NCBI RefSeq assembly: GCF_000424145.1
Contig: NZ_KE384137.1
Coordinates: 310,001-374,000 of the forward strand
Reading direction: 5' to 3'
Source of the DNA: Butyrivibrio sp. AC2005
GTDB lineage: Bacteria; Bacillota; Clostridia; Lachnospirales; Lachnospiraceae
Length of the DNA stretch: 64,000 nt
Part shown: piece by piece, positions 44,481 to 52,952 of the stretch
How positions within the stretch are numbered: position 1 is the stretch's first letter
How the letters are laid out: every line of letters starts with the position of its first letter
Made by a program: the position numbers and the translations under genes
Notes under the pieces: model-generated
What the model saw: the letters and a program-made list of their open reading frames with translations, nothing else
What the model was told of the DNA's origin: nothing
Databases searched by the model: none

Positions 44481-45920
44481 TTATGCGATTTTTTTCTTTT
44501 TGTTTTCGATCTCGCTTGCAATTTCCTCGATTTTCTCATCGGTGAGGATGTACTTCTTACTGAACCAGAAGATTGCAAAAAGGAGTCCTGCTATAGGTAT
44601 TATTGTCATAGTCATACGAAGTCCCATTTTCTGCATTCCCGACACACCAAGTGAATAGTCAAGTGCAGCTTCTGTTTCTGCAGTATCATTGCTGAGTGCA
44701 AGAATCTGAAGTGAAAGTGCAGCAATGAAAGCTGAAACACCTGATGCAAGCTTTACAACGAAGGTCTGCATGGAGAATATAACAGACTCATCTCTTCTGC
44801 CATTTTTAAGTTCACCGTAATCTACAGTGTTTGCAAGGAATACTGTTGTTATAACAGAGAGCATTCCGTTTGCTGCAAAGATGAAAAATCCCGGTATGAA
44901 CAGAAGGTATACGTTAGTCATTGATGTTGATGCAAGTGCAAGGAGTGAAATATATCCGGCAATAGCCATTCCCATGCTTATGTAATAAATCTTTATTGAT
45001 GTAAAGAATCTTCTGAGGAACGGATAAAGGAGCATCATGGCAAGAATCTGCATTCCGCCACCGAAGGTTGAAAAGAGTGTATAAGCGCCTCTCCAGTCAA
45101 CACCACCGAAATCGTATTTAAAGAAATAGATTACAAGGTTGGATGTGATATAAATCGAGCAGTTAACAATTACGATTGCAACAACCACTGCCATTGCCTG
45201 ATCGTTTCTGATAAGTGCACCAAACATCTCCTTTATTGAAGGAGAATCCATATCCACTGTGGATTTTTCCTTTACATTAAGGCAGCAGATAACTGTAAAG
45301 AGAATGAACAATACTGCTACTCCAAGTGAGAAGTACGAAAATCCTACTCTCTCTACTTCTCTGTCTGTGATATCATTTCCGCCAAACATGCGTCCAAGTG
45401 CTGAAACAGACATAACCGTTACAATTGTAATGAGGGCTGAACCCACACCTGCACAGGAACGTGCAAGAGTTGTAAGTCCTTCTCTTTCTTTTCCGCCCTC
45501 AGTAAACGCAGGGATCATTGACCAGTAAGGAATATCCATCATGGTATATGTGACACCCCAGAGGATGTAGGTAACCGCAGCATAAACAATGAGTCCGCTT
45601 CCGGAAAGTGTTGGAGGTGCTGTAAACATCATATATAAAATAATGGCGTTTGTTACAGTTCCGATAAGAAGCCAGGGTCTGAATTTTCCGAATTTTGTCT
45701 TTGTTTTGGCAACTACCATTCCCATAATAGGATCATTAAAAGCATCAAAAATACGTGCAGCCATAAGAATAGCACCCATTGCAACCGCACTTACACCAAG
45801 AATATCCTGGAAATAGTACAAAATATAAGATGCTGAAAGCATGTAAACCATATCCTTACCAACAGCACCAAGTCCATAGGATGCCTTAGCCGCGCCTGAA
45901 AGTTTTTTCTTCTCGTTCAT
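44481..45920 (-). CDS. GPH-family glycoside/cation symporter (MFS)
   Basis: Twelve-helix membrane transporter of the glycoside-pentoside-hexuronide family (MelB/UidB type). Typical features are KASYGLGAVGKDMVY at the N-terminus, the ARIFDAFNDPIMG motif with cation-site Asp residues at about 56-62, and KFGKFRPWLLIG. It probably imports the glycoside handled by the GH2 enzyme encoded two genes upstream. AGGAGAG precedes the ATG; 17 bp separate it from the GT-B gene. Confidence 0.92.
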   Translation of the reverse strand: MNEKKKLSGAAKASYGLGAVGKDMVYMLSASYILYYFQDILGVSAVAMGAILMAARIFDAFNDPIMGMVVAKTKTKFGKFRPWLLIGTVTNAIILYMMFTAPPTLSGSGLIVYAAVTYILWGVTYTMMDIPYWSMIPAFTEGGKEREGLTTLARSCAGVGSALITIVTVMSVSALGRMFGGNDITDREVERVGFSYFSLGVAVLFILFTVICCLNVKEKSTVDMDSPSIKEMFGALIRNDQAMAVVVAIVIVNCSIYITSNLVIYFFKYDFGGVDWRGAYTLFSTFGGGMQILAMMLLYPFLRRFFTSIKIYYISMGMAIAGYISLLALASTSMTNVYLLFIPGFFIFAANGMLSVITTVFLANTVDYGELKNGRRDESVIFSMQTFVVKLASGVSAFIAALSLQILALSNDTAETEAALDYSLGVSGMQKMGLRMTMTIIPIAGLLFAIFWFSKKYILTDEKIEEIASEIENKKKKIA

Positions 45921-45937
45921 TTTTGTTCACACTCTCC

Positions 45938-47419
45938 TTAGTTCTCTTTTTTCATGCCCATAGCAAGCTCTACTACCTTGTATGCTCCGTCGTACAGGCC
46001 TGTTTTCTTATTTTCGATAATGTTCTCGCACATTTCATCAAGAAGCTGAGTATCAAGGAACTGATCCAGCATCTGAATTGTATGCGGGATATCTCTGCAT
46101 TCAAGAGTTCCGTCTCCGACTTCAGCTGAGTGAATCGCTCCCCACATCTCATGCTTACCTACTCTCTTTATAAAGAGCTTGGGAACCGGATAAAAAGCAA
46201 GTTCACTTGGCTTTGTAACAAGTACGTCACAGCTTCTCATAAGAAGATTTGTACAATAAACCGCTTCAAAAATGTTCTCATGCCAAAAGCCGTGAATACC
46301 GGTAACATCCACACCCGGATCAAGCGCTTTTTCTGCAAAACTCTCGGTTTCCTTAAAATCTCCAAGATGTTCACAGATATGAGAATTCATTTCAGGTATC
46401 TCTTTTTTCAGATCCTCCCATACCTGTTTATAGTCGCCGACATTCACATAAAGAGCAGCTTCCTTAGCAGCGATCTTAGGAAGAAGATATTTGATTATTG
46501 CTGCAAAGATTTCCTTCTGGGCGCCTGCTCCTCCGATTGTAAGCAGAAATCTCATGGGCTTTTTATTCTTTCTTCTCTCAATTCTTGCTGCACAATCTGC
46601 TTCAATATTTGAAACAAGCTCATGGTCGATGTAGTGACCTGTATATACAAGGTCTTTCTGCGGCATAGGCTTGCATACTTCCTTTTTGTTCATTCCATTC
46701 AGGATTCTGTAACCCATATATGCATTTCTGCACTGGATTGTATGTACAGATCCTTCCGCAAAATGAAGCGCCATCGGCCAGTTGTCAGGAATCGCATTTA
46801 CAACGTACTTCATTCCCGCATGTACAGCTGCCTGAGCAGGCCATACATGAGTACCGATAACAGGTATATCCTTTGGTACATTTTTATATACAGGTGCCAT
46901 AAGCTCAGCATTTTTCTGGTCTGCGGCATTATAGGATAATGCCCTGAATCCCTCATAGTTCACAGGCTCCCACACAAGTTTATTAAAGATCGGGTTTTTG
47001 GAAAGTCTTGATCCAAGTGAATAAAGCTCATTCTGAGCACTTATTACCTTTGTACAGGTTGTATGAGGATAGGAATTCAAATCCATCCAGTATGGTGTAT
47101 ACCCCATATGTTTTGCACAGGATGCCATCGCCATACTGATTCTGTAATGACCAAATCCCATTCTGATATTTCCAACGATTATGCCGTTTTTTGTGTCAAA
47201 AGGGATGCTTCCGATATTAGCTGTACCTTCAGGTAAAACCTCTATATTCTGGACTCCCAGGCTTTCACCTATATAATCATTTTTTGAAACCTTTATGGGA
47301 TAATTCGCCTTGGAATCATCACCGAATTTCTTAATGTTTTTTTCTTTTGTCCTAACAGCCTTGCGATATACACTTTCAGGCATTACATTTCCGAATATAA
47401 CCTTGGATTTATCAGACAT
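45938..47419 (-). CDS. Unrecognised GT-B-fold (MurG/UGT-like) protein
   Basis: I cannot name the family. The pattern suggests a GT-B glycosyltransferase: GNIRMGFGHYR at about 83-93 resembles the GxGHxxR nucleotide-binding-fold loop of MurG and diacylglycerol glucosyltransferases, RFLLTIGGAGAQKE (about 290-303) resembles the C-terminal domain glycine loop, and TKPSELAFYPVPK near 405 resembles the conserved late motif of MurG/UgtP. No signal peptide or clear membrane helix. Its start overlaps the GH2 stop by 8 bp, so it is made together with a glycoside hydrolase and a symporter, which is an odd combination for a transferase. Donor, acceptor and direction of reaction are unknown. Confidence 0.65.
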   Translation of the reverse strand: MSDKSKVIFGNVMPESVYRKAVRTKEKNIKKFGDDSKANYPIKVSKNDYIGESLGVQNIEVLPEGTANIGSIPFDTKNGIIVGNIRMGFGHYRISMAMASCAKHMGYTPYWMDLNSYPHTTCTKVISAQNELYSLGSRLSKNPIFNKLVWEPVNYEGFRALSYNAADQKNAELMAPVYKNVPKDIPVIGTHVWPAQAAVHAGMKYVVNAIPDNWPMALHFAEGSVHTIQCRNAYMGYRILNGMNKKEVCKPMPQKDLVYTGHYIDHELVSNIEADCAARIERRKNKKPMRFLLTIGGAGAQKEIFAAIIKYLLPKIAAKEAALYVNVGDYKQVWEDLKKEIPEMNSHICEHLGDFKETESFAEKALDPGVDVTGIHGFWHENIFEAVYCTNLLMRSCDVLVTKPSELAFYPVPKLFIKRVGKHEMWGAIHSAEVGDGTLECRDIPHTIQMLDQFLDTQLLDEMCENIIENKKTGLYDGAYKVVELAMGMKKEN

Positions 47420-49904
47420 TATTTCCTACCTCTTCGTTTATTTTAAAGTTAATCTCTTTTCTTATTTTCTCTCCTGCCGCATCAAGCTTTATTATGAGCT
47501 TACCGGTTGAGCCCTGACGTCTCTTTGATCTTACGTATGTACCTGCCATTCCACCTCTTACAGGAATTGTTTTAGGTCCTATAATTTCAACTGCGCCTTC
47601 TGGCTTAAGTCTTACAGGCTCAGCAAAAAACGGAAGTACATTTCCATTTTGATCAACAACTCTGAATCTTACGGATGCCACATCATAGGACTTACCTTCA
47701 TTTAGCTCTGTATGGCTTACGACTGTCTCAAGTGAAATGCCTTTAACCGTTTCCTTGGTAATCGTCTTTACTACTTTGCCATCCTTAATCGCCTCAAATT
47801 TGAAGGATGTTGCTTCACCGCCCCAGTCGCCTATGTATTTCTGATAAAGGTCCACAATATCCTTAACAGACATGTGGTGCAGCAGCATCATTTTTGCACC
47901 GGTAACCTTATCACCTACAGTAAGCTTATCCATTCCGTATCTGGCAGCAGTATTTAATGCATGCTTTACATTATCAGCAAAGCTCTTTGAAAACTTCTCA
48001 TTCTCAAATAGCGTATCTCCAATGAAATCATCTACGAGAATAGGGCCTCTTTTTATATTTTTATATGGTGTATCCTTAGGGAAATACTCCTTTATAAATA
48101 CATCATTTTTATACATTTTCACGGAATCCGCATTTGTGAAAAGCCATATGTCACCACGTATACATTCCGGATGCTCACCAATATCCATCGATGAAGAAAG
48201 CTCAAGAACATCGTGATCATCTCCCTGCATCTCATAGCTTAAGGATGCAAGCTTGGGATTCCTGAACATATCCATAACTCCGTGGTAGCAGATTCTGTCG
48301 CCGGATCCGAAATCCTTATGGGTGTTGTAATCAAACATGCACCATCCAAATCCGCCTGATATATCATTTTCACCTGCAATAGCATCCATAACACGAATAT
48401 GACGAATAGCATGTTCTACTCTTGTATCTTCTGCATCAAAGGTTTTAGTAGGATACATATGTCCGTTGTACTCAGTTACAAGATATGCCTTATCCATATC
48501 AGGAGTTGCCTGCTTTTTCTTGATGCATCCCGGTGTCTTTCCATTGTGTGAAAAGTCGTTTAAGGTATATACATCCTCTAAAAGATGCATTTTTGTCGCA
48601 GCTCTTACCCCGCCTGTAGGTCTTGAAATATCAAGCTCGTGTGCAACTCTGTTTGTCTCTGAATAAAAATCATCGTCATCTGCGGATTCGTTAATTCTTA
48701 CTCCCCACATAATAATTGAAGGATGATTTCTATACTGATATATCATCTCTTTTTCATTTTCTATGGCCTGTTTTTTCCAGGCCTCGTCACCGATGTGCTG
48801 CCAGCCGGGCATTTCGGTAAATACGAGAAGACCCATTTTGTCACAGGCACTTACAAAGTCCTGTGATTGAGGATAATGCGAGGTTCTTACCGCATTAAGG
48901 CACAGCTCCTCTTTTAATATCCTCGCATCCTCTATCTGCATTGAAGCAGGCATCGCATAGCCAACATAGGGATATGACTGGTGTCTGTTAAGCCCTCGTA
49001 AAATCAGTTTTCTTCCATTTAAGAAAAATCCGCTGCTCTTAAACGCGGCATTTCTGAATCCAAATACTTCACTCTTTTCGTCTATGAGCTTCTCATCCCT
49101 GTAAACCCTGACAACAAATTCGTAAAGCGCAGGATTTTTAATATCCCATAAAATAACCGGGAGTGTATGATAATCAAAACTGTTCTCAGAATTAGCCAGA
49201 GCCTTGTTAAGTTCTTTTTCCGCGGCATATTCGTCCTTGTAATCCTGTGGAGCCTCTCCTGCAATACGCCTTAAGGATTCAGTTATGACACATCCCTTAA
49301 CGTCTCCTGCCAGCTTTATCCTTGCGTGTAGAAAGGCACCTATAGCCTTGGGTGTTATCTCGTTTTCCTTTGTTACATCAGAGAAAACGTCAGAAACTTC
49401 GGTATAAACAAAAACATCACTAACATATGTTTTGTCAGTTACTTCGATATAAACATCGCGGTAAATACCGCCGTAAGTCATGTAGTCAACGACAAAGCCA
49501 AAGGGCGGCACATTAAGACTTTCTCTGCTATCCAGTCTGACTGCAATAATATTTTCCCCGGAAAAATCAATCAGTTCCGTAATATCAAATTCAAAAGCAG
49601 TATAACCGCAGGAGTGAACTCCCAGCTTCTCACCATTAAAATAAACGATAGCTTCATGGGCAGCCCCCTCAAAATGAAGAACAATTCTCTTCCCCTTCCA
49701 GGTCTGATCTGCCTTGAATACTCTCCGATAGCCGCTAACCATCTGATAAATAGCGTCATCAAAATAATTAAAAGGTGTCTGCTTTACCGTATGAGGAATT
49801 CTCACAAGTTCCATTGATGTATCGCTATACCCCGCACGGATCATATCCTCATCAAATTCATTCTTAAATTTCCACTCATTATTTAGATATATTCTTTTTC
49901 TCAT
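47412..49904 (-). CDS. Glycoside hydrolase family 2 (beta-galactosidase/beta-glucuronidase type)
   Basis: Intracellular exo-glycosidase with no signal peptide. The N-terminal sugar-binding domain (about 40-160) is followed by an immunoglobulin-like domain and the TIM barrel. Acid/base E406 lies in WGVRINES and nucleophile E478 in VTEYNGH; RTSHYPQSQDF (about 340-350) is the family block before the active site. The 830-residue length with C-terminal Ig-like domains fits the smaller GH2 enzymes. Substrate specificity (galactoside, glucuronide or other) is not clear. It heads an operon with a GT-B protein and GPH symporter and lies behind an attenuator-like leader. Confidence 0.9.
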   Translation of the reverse strand: MRKRIYLNNEWKFKNEFDEDMIRAGYSDTSMELVRIPHTVKQTPFNYFDDAIYQMVSGYRRVFKADQTWKGKRIVLHFEGAAHEAIVYFNGEKLGVHSCGYTAFEFDITELIDFSGENIIAVRLDSRESLNVPPFGFVVDYMTYGGIYRDVYIEVTDKTYVSDVFVYTEVSDVFSDVTKENEITPKAIGAFLHARIKLAGDVKGCVITESLRRIAGEAPQDYKDEYAAEKELNKALANSENSFDYHTLPVILWDIKNPALYEFVVRVYRDEKLIDEKSEVFGFRNAAFKSSGFFLNGRKLILRGLNRHQSYPYVGYAMPASMQIEDARILKEELCLNAVRTSHYPQSQDFVSACDKMGLLVFTEMPGWQHIGDEAWKKQAIENEKEMIYQYRNHPSIIMWGVRINESADDDDFYSETNRVAHELDISRPTGGVRAATKMHLLEDVYTLNDFSHNGKTPGCIKKKQATPDMDKAYLVTEYNGHMYPTKTFDAEDTRVEHAIRHIRVMDAIAGENDISGGFGWCMFDYNTHKDFGSGDRICYHGVMDMFRNPKLASLSYEMQGDDHDVLELSSSMDIGEHPECIRGDIWLFTNADSVKMYKNDVFIKEYFPKDTPYKNIKRGPILVDDFIGDTLFENEKFSKSFADNVKHALNTAARYGMDKLTVGDKVTGAKMMLLHHMSVKDIVDLYQKYIGDWGGEATSFKFEAIKDGKVVKTITKETVKGISLETVVSHTELNEGKSYDVASVRFRVVDQNGNVLPFFAEPVRLKPEGAVEIIGPKTIPVRGGMAGTYVRSKRRQGSTGKLIIKLDAAGEKIRKEINFKINEEVGNNV

Positions 49905-49914
49905 TCATTTTTCC

Positions 49915-49957
49915 TCAAAAAAGCGGAAACGCAAAATACTTTTCTACGTTTCCACTT
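49915..49957 (-). terminator. Leader terminator/attenuator before the GH2 operon
   Basis: Minus strand: 11-bp stem (49947-49957 with 49921-49931, one G-U), 15-nt loop, then six T residues running straight into the GAGG ribosome-binding site of the GH2 gene. A promoter predicted immediately upstream would put this at the very 5' end of the transcript. Confidence 0.7.
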
Positions 49958-49961
49958 GCTA

Positions 49962-49990
49962 AGTTTATCATTTATATAGTTTTACTGCAA
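49962..49990 (-). promoter_or_regulatory. Predicted sigma-A promoter of the GH2-GT-symporter operon
   Basis: TTGCAG, 17-bp spacer, TAAACT. An 8-bp inverted repeat GAAACGAA/TTCGTTTC (49991-50016) abuts the -35 and shares GAAACG with the leader hairpin, suggesting an operator. Confidence 0.5.
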
Positions 49991-50041
49991 GAAACGAACC
50001 ATCCAAACTTCGTTTCCTTAATTTGTGCAAAAATACCATTA

Positions 50042-51118
50042 TTAGATTATTGCGGTAATATATATGTCTTTCCTTCTGCTGAGATCAATAAAAGAATCGC
50101 CGCATTTCACAGTAGGGCGCGCCAAATACTCAGGATTGATATATATGACCTCACCCTCGAGATTATTGCTTAAGCGCACTTTATTTGCCAGAAATGTGTT
50201 GGCTATATGATTAAGAAAAGTAAGAATTACATCAGCATCATATTTGATAAGTCCATCAGCCTCAAATGCCTCTATTACCTTAAACGGGCTGACCGGTTCG
50301 TGATTTGCTCTTTTGGATGTAAGATCATCGTAAATATCTGCAACTGCAATTATTCTTGCGACAGGAACTATTTTTTCTCCCATTAAACCCAAAGGATAGC
50401 CTGAGCCATCATTTCTCTCATGATGCATAAGCACTGCATTTTTTATATGAGGGTCGATATCCTTATCCTTTAAAAGCTGATAACCAAGCCTGGTATGAGT
50501 TTTTAAGGTCTCATTTTCGCGTGGTGTAAGCGAACTTGTCTTAGTAAGAATAGACTGCGGAATAATAATTTTTCCGATGTCATGGACGAGACCTGCAGTC
50601 GTGATCATTTTGATCTCTTCATCACTTTTCCTCATCCATCTTGCAATCATATTGGAAATCAGGGCAACACTTATAGAATGCATGTAGATAGCATCATCGT
50701 AACCGCGCAGATTATGAATCATATCCATTATCCCGGCGCCTGTTTCATTCTGATCAAAAAGCGACAGAACAGGTGCTGCAAGACTTTGTGATTTAATAGC
50801 TTCATCAGAAGTGAAGGTCTTTTTCAAGGCAGTTTCAAGGAGCTTTGCATCTTTTTCAAGCGCTCTCTTGAAATCCTGAAATTCCCTGGATTCCTTCAGT
50901 CTTTTTCCAAAAGACTCTTTCTTGGAGCTTTTTATAGTCTTTTCTTTGGCATCATCATCATTTATGAAAACGTTGAAAATGTTGTAATTATGAAGTCTTC
51001 TTATAGCCTTCGGATCCAGCATAGTTCCTTTGGGAAGCACAAGCTGATCATCAAGCGTATAAACATTTTGCGCAAGTACCATTCCTTGCTGTATTTCATC
51101 AACAGAAATAAGCTTCAT
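50042..51118 (-). CDS. HD-GYP domain cyclic-di-GMP phosphodiesterase
   Basis: Predicted c-di-GMP-degrading enzyme. An N-terminal beta-rich domain (about 1-55, MKLISVDEIQQGMVLAQNV) resembles DUF3391, followed by a charged helical linker and the HD-GYP domain with HD at 179-180 (GLVHDIGKIIIP), HHE at 232-234 and GSGYP at 238-242. All key residues are intact. There is no receiver domain. It has its own ribosome-binding site (AAAGGA) and follows the tRNA-Leu gene. Confidence 0.9.
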   Translation of the reverse strand: MKLISVDEIQQGMVLAQNVYTLDDQLVLPKGTMLDPKAIRRLHNYNIFNVFINDDDAKEKTIKSSKKESFGKRLKESREFQDFKRALEKDAKLLETALKKTFTSDEAIKSQSLAAPVLSLFDQNETGAGIMDMIHNLRGYDDAIYMHSISVALISNMIARWMRKSDEEIKMITTAGLVHDIGKIIIPQSILTKTSSLTPRENETLKTHTRLGYQLLKDKDIDPHIKNAVLMHHERNDGSGYPLGLMGEKIVPVARIIAVADIYDDLTSKRANHEPVSPFKVIEAFEADGLIKYDADVILTFLNHIANTFLANKVRLSNNLEGEVIYINPEYLARPTVKCGDSFIDLSRRKDIYITAII

Positions 51119-51171
51119 AATTTCAATCCTTTTTTATTGAAACATGTCAAAGTAAAAGAACTGCAACAAAC

Positions 51172-51217
51172 AAAAAATCCCGGCAATCAAACACGTTAAT
51201 GCTTGAATGTCAGGATT
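51172..51217 (-). terminator. Probable terminator after tRNA-Leu
   Basis: Seven-bp stem (AATCCTG with CGGGATT) with a long loop, then TTTTT on the minus strand. Confidence 0.5.
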
Positions 51218-51224
51218 AATATCG

Positions 51225-51307
51225 TGCCGGCGGTGGGACTTGAACCCACACGCCCGTGAGGACAACAGATTTTGAGTCTGCATCGTCTGCCATTCCGACA
51301 CGCCGGC
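51225..51307 (-). tRNA. tRNA-Leu (anticodon CAA)
   Basis: 83-nt cloverleaf on the minus strand: 7-bp acceptor GCCGGCG/CGCCGGC with discriminator A, anticodon loop CTCAAAA with anticodon CAA (51272-51274), T-arm GTGGG-TTCAAGT-CCCAC, and the extended variable arm typical of class II tRNAs. The 3' CCA is not encoded. Confidence 0.95.
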
Positions 51308-51334
51308 CTATCTGCAAAAATCTGCGACTCACAT

Positions 51335-51363
51335 ATGTTAACATATCAAAAATGGATATTCAA
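51335..51363 (-). promoter_or_regulatory. Predicted promoter of tRNA-Leu
   Basis: TTGAAT, 17-bp spacer, TAACAT, about 27 bp upstream of the mature tRNA 5' end. Confidence 0.5.
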
Positions 51364-51378
51364 GCATTAAATATGTTT

Positions 51379-51657
51379 TTAGCTATCCCATTCCTCATAT
51401 TCGAAAGATACTTCTTTTCTTCCTGCCTTTTTCCCAATAAGATAGAATATGCCCGCAACAACTACTACACAGGCAAAAACAGAAAGCCCGATGATTATCA
51501 TATTTTTCTTATCATTGTCGAGATGATCAAAGCGATCCGAAGCGAAGCAATAGGCATTTTTAGCCTTATTCCCTGTAAATGAAAGCACCTTCTCAGCGCT
51601 CTGCTTAATATCGTCTACATCTATGTCCTGAAATTTATTTCCGAATAAGCTACACAT
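51379..51657 (-). CDS. Small single-pass membrane protein, unknown
   Basis: 92 residues: a charged soluble N-terminal half (DIDVDDIKQSAEKVLSF), one hydrophobic helix (about 53-75, IIIGLSVFACVVVVAGIFYLI) and a short basic-then-acidic C-terminal tail. No family recognised. A purine-rich GGGGGC precedes the start. It is 20 bp downstream of the hydrolase gene and likely co-transcribed. Confidence 0.7.
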   Translation of the reverse strand: MCSLFGNKFQDIDVDDIKQSAEKVLSFTGNKAKNAYCFASDRFDHLDNDKKNMIIIGLSVFACVVVVAGIFYLIGKKAGRKEVSFEYEEWDS

Positions 51658-51677
51658 AATATGCCCCCTTTTGTGGA

Positions 51678-52427
51678 TCAGTCCACGTTTTCTTGTATAA
51701 ATGATATCATTTCTTTGCCTGCTTTAACAGCCTCTTTACCATAAAAAACATGCCCTGCATCAGTAATTTGTATTATTTTTGCAGCAGGAAATTTTTTTCT
51801 TGCATCAAGACTGTATGACATCGGTACAACCTGATCAATATTGCCATGAAGTATCAGCACATTACCGTGATATTTCTCCATGCAGTCATGAATATCAAGA
51901 GAAAAAGCATCTTCATAATACTTTCTCCCTACCGGAAGTCCGAAAACAGTTGTCGATTCTTCAATCATTTCTTTTTTTGGATATTTCCTTTTTGCATCAT
52001 CAAAAAGGATGTATGCAGGATACAAAAGCACCATCGCCCTGATTTCCTTAGGAGATTGTGCTGCAGCAATTGTTGAAGCTACGCCGCCCTGGCTCTCACC
52101 CATAAGAAAGATATTTTTTCTGTCAGCAAACGGAGCCTTCCTGATATTCTCAACGACGGCTTCGATATCTTCGCTCTCAGTTAAGACAGACATCTCTGTC
52201 ATCTTACCATCACTTTTTGATGCCAGTCCGCCGCCACAAAAATCAAAGATATAGCAGCCGATACCTTCCTTAACAAGCATTTCCGCATATGGTCTTGTTC
52301 CCTCACGGCTTCCCCCGAAGCCATGTGCCATGATCACAATAGGATATCTTCCTTTTGAGTCATCCGGCAAATAAATTTCCCCAGAAATGTGATACCCGTC
52401 TCGCTCCACTATATATGTCTTTTGCAT
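51678..52427 (-). CDS. Alpha/beta hydrolase
   Basis: Serine hydrolase of the alpha/beta fold, possibly an acyl esterase or dienelactone-hydrolase-like enzyme. The oxyanion region is HGFGGSREG, the nucleophile elbow is GESQGG with S112, and the likely acid and base are in GNIDQVVP and DAGHVF. No signal peptide, so cytoplasmic. The natural ester is unknown. It is divergent from the 66-residue gene across 241 bp. Confidence 0.85.
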   Translation of the reverse strand: MQKTYIVERDGYHISGEIYLPDDSKGRYPIVIMAHGFGGSREGTRPYAEMLVKEGIGCYIFDFCGGGLASKSDGKMTEMSVLTESEDIEAVVENIRKAPFADRKNIFLMGESQGGVASTIAAAQSPKEIRAMVLLYPAYILFDDAKRKYPKKEMIEESTTVFGLPVGRKYYEDAFSLDIHDCMEKYHGNVLILHGNIDQVVPMSYSLDARKKFPAAKIIQITDAGHVFYGKEAVKAGKEMISFIQENVD

Positions 52428-52564
52428 ATCAGCCTCACATATATTACAGAACCACTTTTCCGATAACTATTTTATCAAAATTTCATTAAATTAACAAGTT
52501 TTGGCCTATGCATAAACGGTTAAAAAAACATAAAAATAAAATTCATTTTTTCGAAAGAAATTTG

Positions 52565-52592
52565 TTGCATTAATCCAAATATGTAATACAAT
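52565..52592 (+). promoter_or_regulatory. Predicted promoter of the 66-residue gene
   Basis: TTGCAT, 16-bp spacer, TACAAT; start predicted near 52599, exactly at an inverted repeat. Confidence 0.45.
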
Positions 52593-52598
52593 ATATAG

Positions 52599-52624
52599 TA
52601 GTTGATGGGGACAACTATCAACTA
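52599..52624 (+). promoter_or_regulatory. Inverted repeat at the 5' end of the 66-residue gene transcript
   Basis: Eight-bp stem TAGTTGAT/ATCAACTA with a G-rich 10-nt loop. AGTTG can instead pair with a second CAACT at 52612-52616, giving two mutually exclusive hairpins; could be an operator or mRNA-stabilising element. Confidence 0.5.
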
Positions 52625-52668
52625 TATGTACAAAAACCAAGAATTTAAGTTTATTTTGGGGGTCTTAT

Positions 52669-52869
52669 ATGTCAACATTATTCGCTGAAGAATTAAACAA
52701 TGATGTTCAAAATGAGAAGCTCATTGATTATACTCTTATCAGACACATGCTTCGTTCTATTGGTAATAACCATTGGTCTGTATCCAAGGCAATGGATGAA
52801 TACGACGTACCTACAGAACAGCGTGACATTTACATGGAAACAATCGCTGACAAGTTTTTTGTTAGCTAA
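52669..52869 (+). CDS. Small acidic protein of unknown function (66 residues)
   Basis: One of only two plus-strand genes. Sequence MSTLFAEELNNDVQNEKL then a helical-looking region with HWSVSKAMDEYDVP; no membrane helix and no family recognised. Support for a real gene: a strong GGGGG Shine-Dalgarno six to seven bases upstream, a plausible promoter, a structured leader and a dedicated 14-bp terminator after the stop codon. This compact layout suits a well-expressed small regulator or adaptor protein, but its role is unknown. Confidence 0.75.
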   Translation: MSTLFAEELNNDVQNEKLIDYTLIRHMLRSIGNNHWSVSKAMDEYDVPTEQRDIYMETIADKFFVS

Positions 52870-52891
52870 ACGTTTATCCCATTTCATGAGA

Positions 52892-52934
52892 AACAAAAAT
52901 GGACACATGCTTTTAGCATATGTCCATTTTTGTT
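52892..52934. terminator. Bidirectional terminator between the 66-residue and transglutaminase genes
   Basis: Perfect 14-bp stem (52892-52905 with 52921-52934) plus an inner ATGC/GCAT, with A- and T-runs on both sides. It serves the two convergent genes. Confidence 0.8.
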
Positions 52935-52952
52935 GTTTAAATCTTTTCTCCC

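Noticed and set aside
44291..44578. 95-codon frame downstream of the symporter gene
   Set aside because: Overlaps the symporter C-terminus and a terminator, with no ribosome-binding site.
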